DNA of 64,000 nucleotides from NCBI GenBank assembly GCA_049647265.1, contig JBARXJ010000065.1, positions 1 to 64,000 on the forward strand, in the 5' to 3' direction. This document shows, piece by piece, positions 52,126-60,784 of this stretch. Each line of letters starts with the position of its first letter. The first letter of the stretch is position 1. This DNA comes from JAAURB01 sp049647265. GTDB taxonomy: Bacteria; Cyanobacteriota; Cyanobacteriia; Cyanobacteriales; Microcoleaceae. Under the pieces are notes generated by a model. The model was not told the DNA's origin. It worked only from the letters and a program-made list of their open reading frames with translations, and did no database searches. The position numbers and the translations under genes are program-made.

Positions 52126-52159
52126 GATGTAGGAACATTACCTATAACGTCCCTACATC
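52126..52159. terminator. Bidirectional terminator-like hairpin between DUF4038 and ispH genes
   Basis: A perfect 8-bp stem, GATGTAGG with CCTACATC, encloses an 18-base loop between two convergent stops. It is well placed to end both transcripts. The flanking T-tracts are short. Confidence 0.5.
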
Positions 52160-52206
52160 TTGAAGAAAGATAGATTTAGAAAGAGTTGCAAAACTCAGAG
52201 CTAATT

Positions 52207-53415
52207 TTAAACAGCAACAGCAGAGATTTTGAGTTCAAACAGTCTTTCAATCACATCTTCTACAACTTTATCAGGAGTAGAAGCACCGGAAGTGACACCA
52301 ATAATAATTTGACCTTCGGGTAACCAGTTATTGGCGATTTCTATCTCTTTTTTCAGCGGTTTATGTTCAATTTCATCGGCTGATAAAATCCGTTCCACAC
52401 TATCAATATGATAAGAAGGAATTTGCTGTTCAATTGCCATTTCTTGTAAATGGGTGGTATTAGAAGAATTAAAACCTCCGATGACAATGATTAAATCTAA
52501 GGTTTCTTCGAGTAGTCCTAACATCGCATCTTGACGTTCTTGGGTGGCATCACAAATGGTGTTAAAACTTTGGAAATGATCGTTAAGTTGAGCGGGGCCG
52601 TATTTTTTCATCATCGTCCGTTCAAACAATTTACCAATTTGCTCTGTTTCGCTTTTAAGCATCGTGGTTTGATTGGCAATTCCAATACATTCTAAGTCTT
52701 TATCGGGGTCAAATCCGGCTGAATAAGCGTTATCAAACTTTGCCATAAATTCAGTTTTTGAACCGCCATTCAGAATATAATCAGCGACATATTCGGCTTG
52801 TTCGAGATTCAAAACCACTAAATATTTATCCGCAAAAGAACTCGTGGCGACGGTTTCTTCGTGATTATATTTGCCGTGAATAATTGAGGTATAATCTCTT
52901 TTTTTATGCTTTTCAACCGTATTCCAAACTTTAGACACCCAAGGACAAGTGGTATCAACTATTTTGCACCCTTTATCATTAAGAATTTGCATTTCCTGCA
53001 CACTGGCACCAAAAGCGGGTAAAATCACCACTTCTGCGCTACCCACAACTGAAAAATCTTTTTTTCCATCGACGACTGGAATAAACCCAACATTCATATC
53101 CCGCAAATGTTGGTTAACTGAAGGATTATGAATAATTTCATTGGTAATCCAGATGCGCTCTGTGGGGAAATGTTCCCGAGTTTCGTAGGCCATCGCCACC
53201 GCACGTTCAACCCCCCAACAAAAGCCAAATGCTTCGGCTAGTCGAATGGTGACATCACCCCGCACTAGGGTATAGTTATTCTCCCGAATTTGCTGAATTA
53301 GGCGACTGTCATAAGCAGTTTTCATCACGCCTTCAACTTCTGCTTCATGTCCAAAGCCTCTGCGATGGTAGGATTCTGATTGTTGCAAGGAACGTCTAAA
53401 AGCTTTTGTATCCAT
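52207..53415 (-). CDS. ispH: 4-hydroxy-3-methylbut-2-enyl diphosphate reductase
   Basis: The 402-residue product has the longer form of IspH typical of cyanobacteria and plants. It performs the last step of the MEP isoprenoid pathway, reducing HMBPP to IPP and DMAPP in the cytoplasm with ferredoxin. The three Fe-S cluster cysteines are visible in GFCWGVERAV, DTTCPWVSKVW and TICDATQERQDAM. Other signatures are HGKYNHEETVAT and GVTSGASTPDKVVEDV. It is the only gene on this strand here and should have its own promoter in the 300-bp upstream spacer. Confidence 0.96.
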   Translation of the reverse strand: MDTKAFRRSLQQSESYHRRGFGHEAEVEGVMKTAYDSRLIQQIRENNYTLVRGDVTIRLAEAFGFCWGVERAVAMAYETREHFPTERIWITNEIIHNPSVNQHLRDMNVGFIPVVDGKKDFSVVGSAEVVILPAFGASVQEMQILNDKGCKIVDTTCPWVSKVWNTVEKHKKRDYTSIIHGKYNHEETVATSSFADKYLVVLNLEQAEYVADYILNGGSKTEFMAKFDNAYSAGFDPDKDLECIGIANQTTMLKSETEQIGKLFERTMMKKYGPAQLNDHFQSFNTICDATQERQDAMLGLLEETLDLIIVIGGFNSSNTTHLQEMAIEQQIPSYHIDSVERILSADEIEHKPLKKEIEIANNWLPEGQIIIGVTSGASTPDKVVEDVIERLFELKISAVAV

Positions 53416-53715
53416 AATGGGTTTTAAATTTTTATGTCAGCGCTTTTCTCTACTGATTGTAAGACTTCAGGGCTGATTTTGCTTGAGTAGGGTTTGACTT
53501 CTACTGGTTTATCGTTGCATTTTCGTCCTCCTGCACTGCCATACAATTTTTAACATTCAGTCCTGACTTTTGATTCAACCATTGTTAATTGTAGTAACAC
53601 AATTCATTACAGACAGAACTGCTTCAAGACATATTGTGGTTCTATAGATTAGCTCAAAGTATTGATCTGATCATCTTACAAACTCAATGTTAAAATTCAA
53701 GCAAGATCTTTATGT
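53416..53715. promoter_or_regulatory. 300-bp divergent spacer between ispH and the PG-binding gene
   Basis: No gene is supported. It should hold both promoters. I see no clear repeat, riboswitch or hairpin. Confidence 0.4.
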
Positions 53716-54855
53716 ATGACTATAAATCAATATCGTAATAGGGTAACGCTGATGAAATCAAAAATAGTCATTTTATTCGGTTCAATTTGTCTGATGCTAT
53801 TGGGAACAGTTCCCCGCGCTATGGCGAATGTTCGCAACAATGATAAAACAGATCCCCAAAAATTAAACGAATGGGTTTCTCCGTTGGAGGAGTCTCAAAC
53901 CGAGTTATTGCCTCAACCCACTGTGTCTGCCGATCAGTCTCAGTCGGAAAATTCTCGCTGGCAGCCTCGCATACTTCAACAGTTGCAACAGGAGTTTGTC
54001 ACACCCGAGTCGGAAACGGAGTCCTTTTCTCAACCCATTGTTCCCCCAACAGAGTCAGGGCGAGAATTTACCACTCAAGAGACTCAACCTGTTGAACAGC
54101 CTCCATCAGAATATACAATTCGCGAGTCGGAAACGGAGCCATTTTCTCAACCCTTTGTTTCTCCAACAGAGTCTGGGCGGGAATTTACCACTCAAGAGAC
54201 TCAACCTGTTGAACAGCCTCAATCAGAATATACAATTCGCGAGTCGGAAACGGAGTCATTTTCTCAACCCTTTGTTTCTCCAGATGAGTCTGGGCGGGAA
54301 TTTACCACTCAAGAGACTCAACCTGTTGAACAGCCTAAGCGCGGATTTTTTAACCGTAACCCCCAAACTGATTTATTTTCTCAACCGTTTTACGAAGGTA
54401 GCCAAACCCCTATCCGACGCAGAGTCATAGAACGGGGAACCGAAGGCGCTCAGGTTCGAGGCTTGCAACAACGTCTACAGGTTCATGGCTTTTATGATGC
54501 TGAAATCGATAGTATGTTTGGCCCTCGCACAGAATCGGCTGTGATTGCCTTTCAACAGGCTAATGGCATTGAAGTTACAGGTTTGGTTGAGCGGGATACC
54601 TGGAAAGCATTAGAAACCGATCCCACTCCAACTTTACTCACCGAAGTCTTAGCAAAAGGCGATCGCGGTTCTAAAGTGCGGACGTTACAAACTCGTCTAC
54701 AAGCCAAAGGTTACGATCCAGGCCCGGTTGATGGCGTGTATGGCGGTTTGACGGAGTCGGCTGTCATGGCTTATCAACAAGCTAAAGCATTAGATGCCAG
54801 TGGCGTTGTCGATGATACAACCTGGACGACTTTAAGCCAAGAATGGTTACAATAA
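53716..54855 (+). CDS. Exported protein with two peptidoglycan-binding domains and tandem repeats
   Basis: The 379-residue product has a signal peptide (KSKIVILFGSICLMLLG, cleavage near RAMA-N); the start may equally be the ATG at 53752, which would give a standard signal. A disordered region follows with three near-identical 39-residue repeats (about 98-214; unit begins ESETESFSQPFVSP). Two PG_binding_1 domains are at about 244-300 (GLQQRLQVHGFYDAEIDSMF) and 318-375 (LQTRLQAKGYDPGPVDGVYG). It probably binds the cell wall; no catalytic domain is present. The repeat region is also a tandem DNA repeat. Confidence 0.88.
   Translation: MTINQYRNRVTLMKSKIVILFGSICLMLLGTVPRAMANVRNNDKTDPQKLNEWVSPLEESQTELLPQPTVSADQSQSENSRWQPRILQQLQQEFVTPESETESFSQPIVPPTESGREFTTQETQPVEQPPSEYTIRESETEPFSQPFVSPTESGREFTTQETQPVEQPQSEYTIRESETESFSQPFVSPDESGREFTTQETQPVEQPKRGFFNRNPQTDLFSQPFYEGSQTPIRRRVIERGTEGAQVRGLQQRLQVHGFYDAEIDSMFGPRTESAVIAFQQANGIEVTGLVERDTWKALETDPTPTLLTEVLAKGDRGSKVRTLQTRLQAKGYDPGPVDGVYGGLTESAVMAYQQAKALDASGVVDDTTWTTLSQEWLQ
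54007..54357 (+). repeat. Three 117-bp in-frame tandem repeats
   Basis: GAGTCGGAAACGGAG begins at 54007, 54124 and 54241, giving an exact 117-bp period (39 codons). Units 2 and 3 are almost identical, unit 1 less so, which suggests recent expansion by slippage or unequal recombination. The third unit breaks off near 54340. Confidence 0.9.
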
Positions 54856-54905
54856 TGAATCGTAAAAAATTGTGGTGTGAGCTTCTTATTGAATCTAAAA
54901 GTAGT

Positions 54906-54931
54906 CGGGGCAATTCCTTTAATTTGTCCCG
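54906..54931 (+). terminator. Hairpin after the PG-binding gene
   Basis: An 8-bp stem, CGGGGCAA with TTGTCCCG (one G-T wobble), lies about 50 bp after the stop and is followed by an AT-rich stretch but no pure T-run. It is a possible terminator. Confidence 0.4.
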
Positions 54932-55135
54932 ATATTAAATCTTTATTAGTCATGATGAATATACACTTTTAGTATGTTACCTCAATCTATTGCAATAAAA
55001 AGCTCAGTATTTGAGATTGAATATTATTCAATTATTTTAAAGTAATGTTTTATATTTAAATATACAAGTATTTATAGTGTTTAAAACCGATGTAATAAGG
55101 TAAAATAAGTTTTTATATTGCTGATAAAAAGTCTA

Positions 55136-55927
55136 ATGATGAAAAACTTATCAATGTCTCTAATCGGAGCAACCCTTTTAGCTTTTGGCACATTGGAGGC
55201 AGCGATCGCCACATCTTTTATTAGTACAAGTAGCGGGCAAATCGGAACAATTGATAGTTCAACGGCGACTTTTGACCCTATTTTTGATACTCCCCCATTT
55301 CTTGATATCGGAATCAATTCTCAAAATGATTTGTTTGGTGTAGCCAGTGGTAGTCTTTACAGTGTTGATCTCAATACCCAAATGACCGCTTTCATTGGTA
55401 ATACGGAAGCTTCTCTTAATAGCTTAGGGTTTGATGATACAGACGTGCTTTATGGAACGGGAAGTAATGGTTTTTATACTATCGATCTGGCAACGGGAGC
55501 AGCATCATTAGTCAGTAATATTAGTGGTTTTAATAGTAGTGGTGACCTGGCTTATGATTCTACCCAGGAGCAATTTTTTGCAACATCTGGTGACTTCAAC
55601 CCCAATACTACCGATCTATTATGGTCTATTCAGAAAGATGGTACAGCAACTTTTATTGGTGAATTGGGTTTTGGTAATGTGTTTGGCTTGTTTTTTGAGA
55701 ATGACACTCTATTGGGTTACACCGAAAATCGACAACAAATCTTCATTAACCCAATAACAGGCGCTGGAACTTTAGCGGGAACTGTTACCGGGGGAACTGG
55801 CTTGATTTTCGGAGCCGCATCGTCATCTTCACCCACAACGGCAGTTGCTGAACCCGCATCAGTTTTGGGACTGATGGTAATAGGAGTTTTAGGCTGTGGC
55901 GGTTTACTCAAACGCAAGCTGAGTTAG
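55136..55927 (+). CDS. PEP-CTERM sorting-domain protein
   Basis: The start is taken as the ATG at 55136 (another follows at 55139). The 263-residue protein has a signal peptide (SLIGATLLAFGTLEAAIAT) and a beta-rich middle with repeated GIDLATG-like strands, perhaps a beta-propeller. A C-terminal PEP-CTERM signal reads VAEPASVLGLMVIGVLGCGG followed by LLKRK. Such proteins are cut and sorted to the surface by an exosortase, which is not encoded in this window. The function of the mature domain is unknown. Confidence 0.87.
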   Translation: MMKNLSMSLIGATLLAFGTLEAAIATSFISTSSGQIGTIDSSTATFDPIFDTPPFLDIGINSQNDLFGVASGSLYSVDLNTQMTAFIGNTEASLNSLGFDDTDVLYGTGSNGFYTIDLATGAASLVSNISGFNSSGDLAYDSTQEQFFATSGDFNPNTTDLLWSIQKDGTATFIGELGFGNVFGLFFENDTLLGYTENRQQIFINPITGAGTLAGTVTGGTGLIFGAASSSSPTTAVAEPASVLGLMVIGVLGCGGLLKRKLS

Positions 55928-55942
55928 AAGTCAGTATAAGTT

Positions 55943-55970
55943 TGTAGGGTGCGTCTGTCGGACGCACCTA
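55943..55970. repeat. GGTGCGTC-type palindromic repeat (copy 3)
   Basis: The stem GGTGCGTC-TGTCG-GACGCACC is preceded by TGTAG, as in copy 1. It lies 15 bp after the PEP-CTERM stop, where it could end the transcript. Confidence 0.75.
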
Positions 55971-56037
55971 AAGTTTCCCCCAGGGAAAAAATGGTACTAT
56001 TTTAATCAGCATTGCAACCCGACTCAGATCTCAACCG

Positions 56038-58005
56038 ATGAAAAATCTCTGGAATGACCAAGAAGCCGCCCAATATCAGGGAGATTTAGAATTAAGAGTT
56101 TATACCTCACGACTGTTAGGACGAGATCCTTCTTTAGTGCTACATGGCGGCGGCAATACATCGGTAAAAATACAAGAAACAAATTTAGTCGGCGAGCCGG
56201 AAGATATTCTTTATGTTAAAGGCAGTGGTTGGGATTTAGCGACTATTGAAACAGCCGGATTTTCCCCGGTTAGAATGCCTCATTTGTTGAAGTTAGCGAA
56301 ATTAGAGAAATTATCTGATTCTCAAATGGTGAATGAGTTAAAAACTCAGATGACCCGTTCTAGCGCTCCTTCACCGTCGGTTGAAACGATTTTACACGCC
56401 ACATTACCCTACAAATATGTCGATCATACTCACGCCGATGCGATTATTGCGGTTACCAATACGGCAAAAGGATTAGAGCGAATACAAGCAATTTATGGGG
56501 AAAAAGTAGTAGTGATTCCCTATATTATGCCGGGTTTTGATTTAGCGAGATTGTGTGCGGAATATTTTAGTAAAGATGCCACAGAAAAAACCATTGGCAT
56601 GGTGTTGATGAATCATGGTATTTTTTCTTTTGGAAATACCGCCAAAGAATCTTATGATCGGATGATTGAATTAGTGGCAATGGCGGAAGATTATGTGGAG
56701 GCGCATATCCCTGCAAAAACTGATGATATCCCCAGCATAACTGCCCCTAAAACCCTCGTTGCACCGCTTTTAGCTCAAATTCGGTCTGAAGTCTCGAAAG
56801 TTGCGGGATGCCCGATGATTGTCAGTTTACAGCAAACCGATAAAACCCTTGCTTTTGCTCAACGTCCCGATATTGAAACCCTTTCTCAGCAGGGGCCAGC
56901 CACGCCAGATCATGTGATTCGCACCAAACGCATTCCGTTAATTGGAACTGATGTATCTGGATACGCCGCAGCCTATCAGGATTATTTTAACAGTTATGGT
57001 ACTTCTGAACACACGATCCTTGATCCGGCTCCTAGAGTGATTATTGATCCAGATTTTGGTATTTGTACGGTTGGTAAAACCGCAAAAGACGCGCAAATTG
57101 TTGCCGATATTTACGATCATACGATTAATGTGATAGAAACGGCGACTCAACTAGGCGGATATCAAGCCTTATCTGCCAAAGATTTATTTCAAGTTGAATA
57201 TTGGGAATTAGAACAAGCAAAGCTACGAAAAGGTGGACAAAAACCCCCATTTACCGGAGAGATTGCGTTAGTAACGGGGGCGGCTTCTGGCATCGGAAAA
57301 GCTTGTGTCGAATCGTTATTAAGCCGAGGTGCGGCTGTTATTGGGTTGGATATTAACCCGGAAATTGAAGAGATGAATTCTCGCTTAGATTTCCTCGGAA
57401 TTATGTGTGATGTTACCGATGAAAAGGAAATTTCTTCTGCGATAGAAAATAGTATTCGACGGTTTGGCGGCTTAGATATGTTAATTTTAAATGCCGGAAT
57501 TTTTCCTCGCAGTTGTCCAATTAAAGATTTAACATCTGAGACTTGGCGCAACGTAATGGCGGTGAATTTAGATGCTAATTTGGTCTTGATGCGAGAAAGT
57601 TTTCCTTATTTAAAAATGGCTCCCAATACTGGACGAGTGGTAATTATTGGCTCTAAAAATGTACCGGCTCCTGGCCCTGGTGCGGCGGCTTATTCGGCTT
57701 CTAAAGCGGCGTTAAACCAGTTAATTCGAGTAGCGGCGTTGGAGTGGGGAGAGGCAGGAATTCGGCTAAATTCTGTTCATCCTAACGGGGTATTTGATAC
57801 GGGACTGTGGACAGAAGAAATATTACAATCTCGTGCCAGTCATTACGGATTAACAGTCGAAGAATATAAGAAAAATAATCTCTTAAAAGTAGAAGTTTCC
57901 AGTCATTCTGTGGCGGAATTGGCGATAGAAATGTGCGGGGATTTATTTGCTCAAACAACAGCCGCTCAAATTCCGATTGATGGGGGAAATGAACGGGTGA
58001 TTTAA
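56038..58005 (+). CDS. Bifunctional class II aldolase / short-chain dehydrogenase
   Basis: The 655-residue fusion has a class II aldolase domain (about 10-220; LVLHGGGNTSVKIQ, KYVDHTHADAI supplying metal-binding His residues, and a third His in MNHGIFSFG). A linker leads to an SDR domain (about 407-650; VTGAASGIGKACVESLLSRG, LILNAGIF, YSASKAALNQL). Both active sites look intact. Similar fusions are described as rhamnulose-1-phosphate aldolase/lactaldehyde dehydrogenase. The exact sugar here is unknown. The gene may feed sugars or aldehydes into the surrounding glycan metabolism. Confidence 0.9.
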   Translation: MKNLWNDQEAAQYQGDLELRVYTSRLLGRDPSLVLHGGGNTSVKIQETNLVGEPEDILYVKGSGWDLATIETAGFSPVRMPHLLKLAKLEKLSDSQMVNELKTQMTRSSAPSPSVETILHATLPYKYVDHTHADAIIAVTNTAKGLERIQAIYGEKVVVIPYIMPGFDLARLCAEYFSKDATEKTIGMVLMNHGIFSFGNTAKESYDRMIELVAMAEDYVEAHIPAKTDDIPSITAPKTLVAPLLAQIRSEVSKVAGCPMIVSLQQTDKTLAFAQRPDIETLSQQGPATPDHVIRTKRIPLIGTDVSGYAAAYQDYFNSYGTSEHTILDPAPRVIIDPDFGICTVGKTAKDAQIVADIYDHTINVIETATQLGGYQALSAKDLFQVEYWELEQAKLRKGGQKPPFTGEIALVTGAASGIGKACVESLLSRGAAVIGLDINPEIEEMNSRLDFLGIMCDVTDEKEISSAIENSIRRFGGLDMLILNAGIFPRSCPIKDLTSETWRNVMAVNLDANLVLMRESFPYLKMAPNTGRVVIIGSKNVPAPGPGAAAYSASKAALNQLIRVAALEWGEAGIRLNSVHPNGVFDTGLWTEEILQSRASHYGLTVEEYKKNNLLKVEVSSHSVAELAIEMCGDLFAQTTAAQIPIDGGNERVI

Positions 58006-58055
58006 GAGTAAGTTAGGTTTAATTTTTTTAAGTTAATTTAACCCTTTTATTGACA

Positions 58056-59513
58056 ATGAGTTACTGTCTTAATCCTCAATGCTTTCATCCTTATAATTCT
58101 GGCACTGCTCAATATTGTCAACGCTGTGGTTTACCTCTGAAATTAAATCAGCGTTATCGCCCCTTAAAATTAATCGGTCAAGGAGGGTTTGGTAAAACTT
58201 ATTTAGCAGTCGATGAACATTTACCCTCTACTCCTGACTGTGTGATTAAACAGTTCTTTTTACCTAATTCTACCCCCCAACAATTTCGTAAAGCGGCTCA
58301 ATTATTTACTCAAGAAGCGGTTCGTTTAGATGAACTGGGAAAACATCCCCAAATTCCTCAACTTTTAGCGCATTTCAGTCAGAATCAGCAACTATTTTTA
58401 GTACAAGAATATATCCCTGGAAAAACCTTATCTCAAGAACTTCAAACACAAGGCTATTTTAACGAATCACAAATTTGGCAACTGTTAAAAGATATTTTAC
58501 CAGTGTTGCAATTTATCCACGAACAACGGATTATTCATCGAGATATTAAACCCGATAATTTAATGCGCCGTGATTCCAATTCAGAAGATAAAAGTCAAGT
58601 CGTTTTAATTGATTTTGGTATTGCAAAACAGTCTCCTCAAGTCACACAATTACAAACCGGAACAATCATTGGCACACCAGAATATATGGCTCCTGAACAA
58701 TCCCGAGGTAGAGTATTTAGGAGTAGCGATTTGTATAGTTTGGGGGCGACTTGCCTATTTTTAATGACGGGAAAATCACCGTTTGAACTGTATGATGTAA
58801 CCCGAGATCGGTGGGTATGGCGGAATTATTTACCTCGTGATACGATTATCTCTCAGGCATTAACAAAAATATTGAATAAACTGATAGAAACGAATCTCAG
58901 TCGTCGTTATACTTCTGCACAACAAATATTACAAGAAATTGAAGCCATTCAATCTTCTATCATCATCTCTCCTAAAACTCCTGTAAACGCCTCATCAACC
59001 CCTATTTTTTCACAATTATTAAATCAATTTTTTCCCAGATCTCGCTCATCTTTAAATGATCAGTTAAACTCAGCCAGAGAAGTCGATTATACAAAATTAC
59101 AACATCTTCTAGCGTCCCGGCGATGGAAAGCTGCTGACCAAGAAACTTGGGTGGTTTTATCTCAAGCCTTAGGTTTGAAAAATAAAAAATATTTGCATTA
59201 TTATCATCTACAAGAATTACCCTGTAAAGACTTAAAAACGATTAATCAACTTTGGATAAAATACAGTCAAAATCGATTTGGATTTAGTATTCAATCACAA
59301 ATTTATCAAGAGGTTGCTGAAGATTATGGTCAATTTTGCGTTCGCGTCGGTTGGCTGACTTATCATACTCAACATCCGGCGAAAAGCTTACAGTATCGTC
59401 TCTCTGCGCCTGTTGGACATCTGCCATTCCGTCATTGGATTGTTCAAAGTGGTCATTGGTGGCGACACGTTGAGGTGATCTCTAATCGTTTAATGGAGTG
59501 TGAGATTTTTTAA
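58056..59513 (+). CDS. Serine/threonine protein kinase with zinc ribbon and GUN4 domain
   Basis: Starting at ATG 58056 the protein has 485 residues. An N-terminal zinc ribbon (CLNPQCFHP, then CQRCG) precedes a Hanks-type kinase domain (about 30-290) with the P-loop LIGQGGFGKTYLAVDE, a lysine in CVIKQFF, the HRD motif IIHRDIKPDNL, the DFG motif LIDFGIAK and APE in PEYMAPEQ. The C-terminus from about 341 is a GUN4-like domain (YTKLQHLLASRRWKAADQET, then QSQIYQEV). GUN4 binds tetrapyrroles, so kinase activity may respond to porphyrins (inference). Membrane segments are absent. Confidence 0.9.
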   Translation: MSYCLNPQCFHPYNSGTAQYCQRCGLPLKLNQRYRPLKLIGQGGFGKTYLAVDEHLPSTPDCVIKQFFLPNSTPQQFRKAAQLFTQEAVRLDELGKHPQIPQLLAHFSQNQQLFLVQEYIPGKTLSQELQTQGYFNESQIWQLLKDILPVLQFIHEQRIIHRDIKPDNLMRRDSNSEDKSQVVLIDFGIAKQSPQVTQLQTGTIIGTPEYMAPEQSRGRVFRSSDLYSLGATCLFLMTGKSPFELYDVTRDRWVWRNYLPRDTIISQALTKILNKLIETNLSRRYTSAQQILQEIEAIQSSIIISPKTPVNASSTPIFSQLLNQFFPRSRSSLNDQLNSAREVDYTKLQHLLASRRWKAADQETWVVLSQALGLKNKKYLHYYHLQELPCKDLKTINQLWIKYSQNRFGFSIQSQIYQEVAEDYGQFCVRVGWLTYHTQHPAKSLQYRLSAPVGHLPFRHWIVQSGHWWRHVEVISNRLMECEIF

Positions 59514-59523
59514 GATTAAATCA

Positions 59524-60471
59524 TTAGTATTTTAGTTTTTTCACAACGGTTAATATTGGCTTTTCTAAATTGGGAAATAAACTTCTAAATAAACTTTTAA
59601 AAAATAGAACTAAAATCAATGAAAATTGAGCAATTTTATCAGGTTCATACCAAGCATATTTTATAGAAAACTGTAACGCTTTTAAGCCATTAGAATAACT
59701 CGGTGGCAATGCCAAGGCTCGACAGGTTAAATACTTATAAAGGTTTGTCAGGCTATAAGATTTTAAAGGTTGTATTTCAGCATTTGATTGAGCATAATTA
59801 CGTTCCATAACCTTTAAGACTTGCTGTTCTTGACGGGATAAATTAGAGGAAATTGAGCCGCTGGAAACACGGTAATAAATCTGTACTGTGGGAACTGCAA
59901 TAAATTGATATTTTGCCGCTAGCCTCAGATAAAGATCCCAATCTTGACCCCCTTCTAAAGATTCATCAAATCCACCAATATCAATCAAAGCTTGACGCTT
60001 AATCATTGGATTTGAACCATTTTCTAAAAAATTACGCACTAAAAGTTTAGAATAAATATCACCATTGAGCGCCAAATAACTGCCTGAATAAAGTTTATTT
60101 CCAGCTTCATCAATATAGTCTGTCCAGCTATAAGAAACAGTCATTTCCGGATGATCTTTTAATGCCTTCAGTTGGGATTCTAATTTATCTACAGTCCATA
60201 AATCATCTGCATCTAAAAAAGCAATATATTCGCCGTTAGACTGTTGAAATCCTTGATTCCGACTCACCGCAGCCCCTTGACGAGAATTCGTATAAATCGA
60301 TATACGAGAGTCAGTATATTGACGAAGTATTGAATCAGTTTGATCGGTTGAACCATCATTGATAATAATTAGTTCAAAATCAGGAAATGTTTGCTGTAAG
60401 ACGGATTCAATAGTGGCTTGAATGGTTTTTTGTGCATTATAAACAGGGATGATAACAGAAATTAAAGCCAT
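59524..60471 (-). CDS. GT2-family glycosyltransferase
   Basis: The 315-residue product has a GT-A fold. The donor site reads ISVIIPVYNAQKTIQATIES, then IINDGSTD and YIAFLDADDLWTVDKLESQ with the DxD motif. A basic C-terminus contains hydrophobic stretches that may associate with the membrane. It adds a sugar to a polysaccharide or lipid-linked glycan; the donor is unknown. It is convergent with the kinase gene (10 bp apart) and divergent from the HpsE-like gene. Confidence 0.88.
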   Translation of the reverse strand: MALISVIIPVYNAQKTIQATIESVLQQTFPDFELIIINDGSTDQTDSILRQYTDSRISIYTNSRQGAAVSRNQGFQQSNGEYIAFLDADDLWTVDKLESQLKALKDHPEMTVSYSWTDYIDEAGNKLYSGSYLALNGDIYSKLLVRNFLENGSNPMIKRQALIDIGGFDESLEGGQDWDLYLRLAAKYQFIAVPTVQIYYRVSSGSISSNLSRQEQQVLKVMERNYAQSNAEIQPLKSYSLTNLYKYLTCRALALPPSYSNGLKALQFSIKYAWYEPDKIAQFSLILVLFFKSLFRSLFPNLEKPILTVVKKLKY

Positions 60472-60784
60472 AGGGAGTCTCCATGGAGTTTAAGAATTTA
60501 GAAGTGATTCTAATCGTAAAAGAAAGTTGAACCGTAATTTCTCACCAATGTAGTGTCTTCCCCAGGAAATGCAAGCGGCTTTTGGTTTCTCTCTGCACCG
60601 CTTCAAACAGCCTATCACCCTGAAAAAATCATACAAAAATTAGTCCAATCCTATAATCTATCCGTTACCGATATGAATGAAAGGACTGGCAGTTTTCCAT
60701 CAGTAAGCTATATTAGAATTAAATATAAAGCTTAGATCAATTGTATCATTTTTACTCTAACTCTGGATTACTGTATTATTGACT

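Noticed and set aside
53996..54430. A 144-residue repeat-rich frame within the PG-binding gene
   Set aside because: It is the +1 frame of the 117-bp tandem repeat, which stays open because the repeat has a codon-multiple length.
60553..60735. A 60-residue plus-strand frame between divergent glycosyltransferase genes
   Set aside because: GTG start without ribosome-binding site, no recognisable motif, short; could be coding but is not supported.
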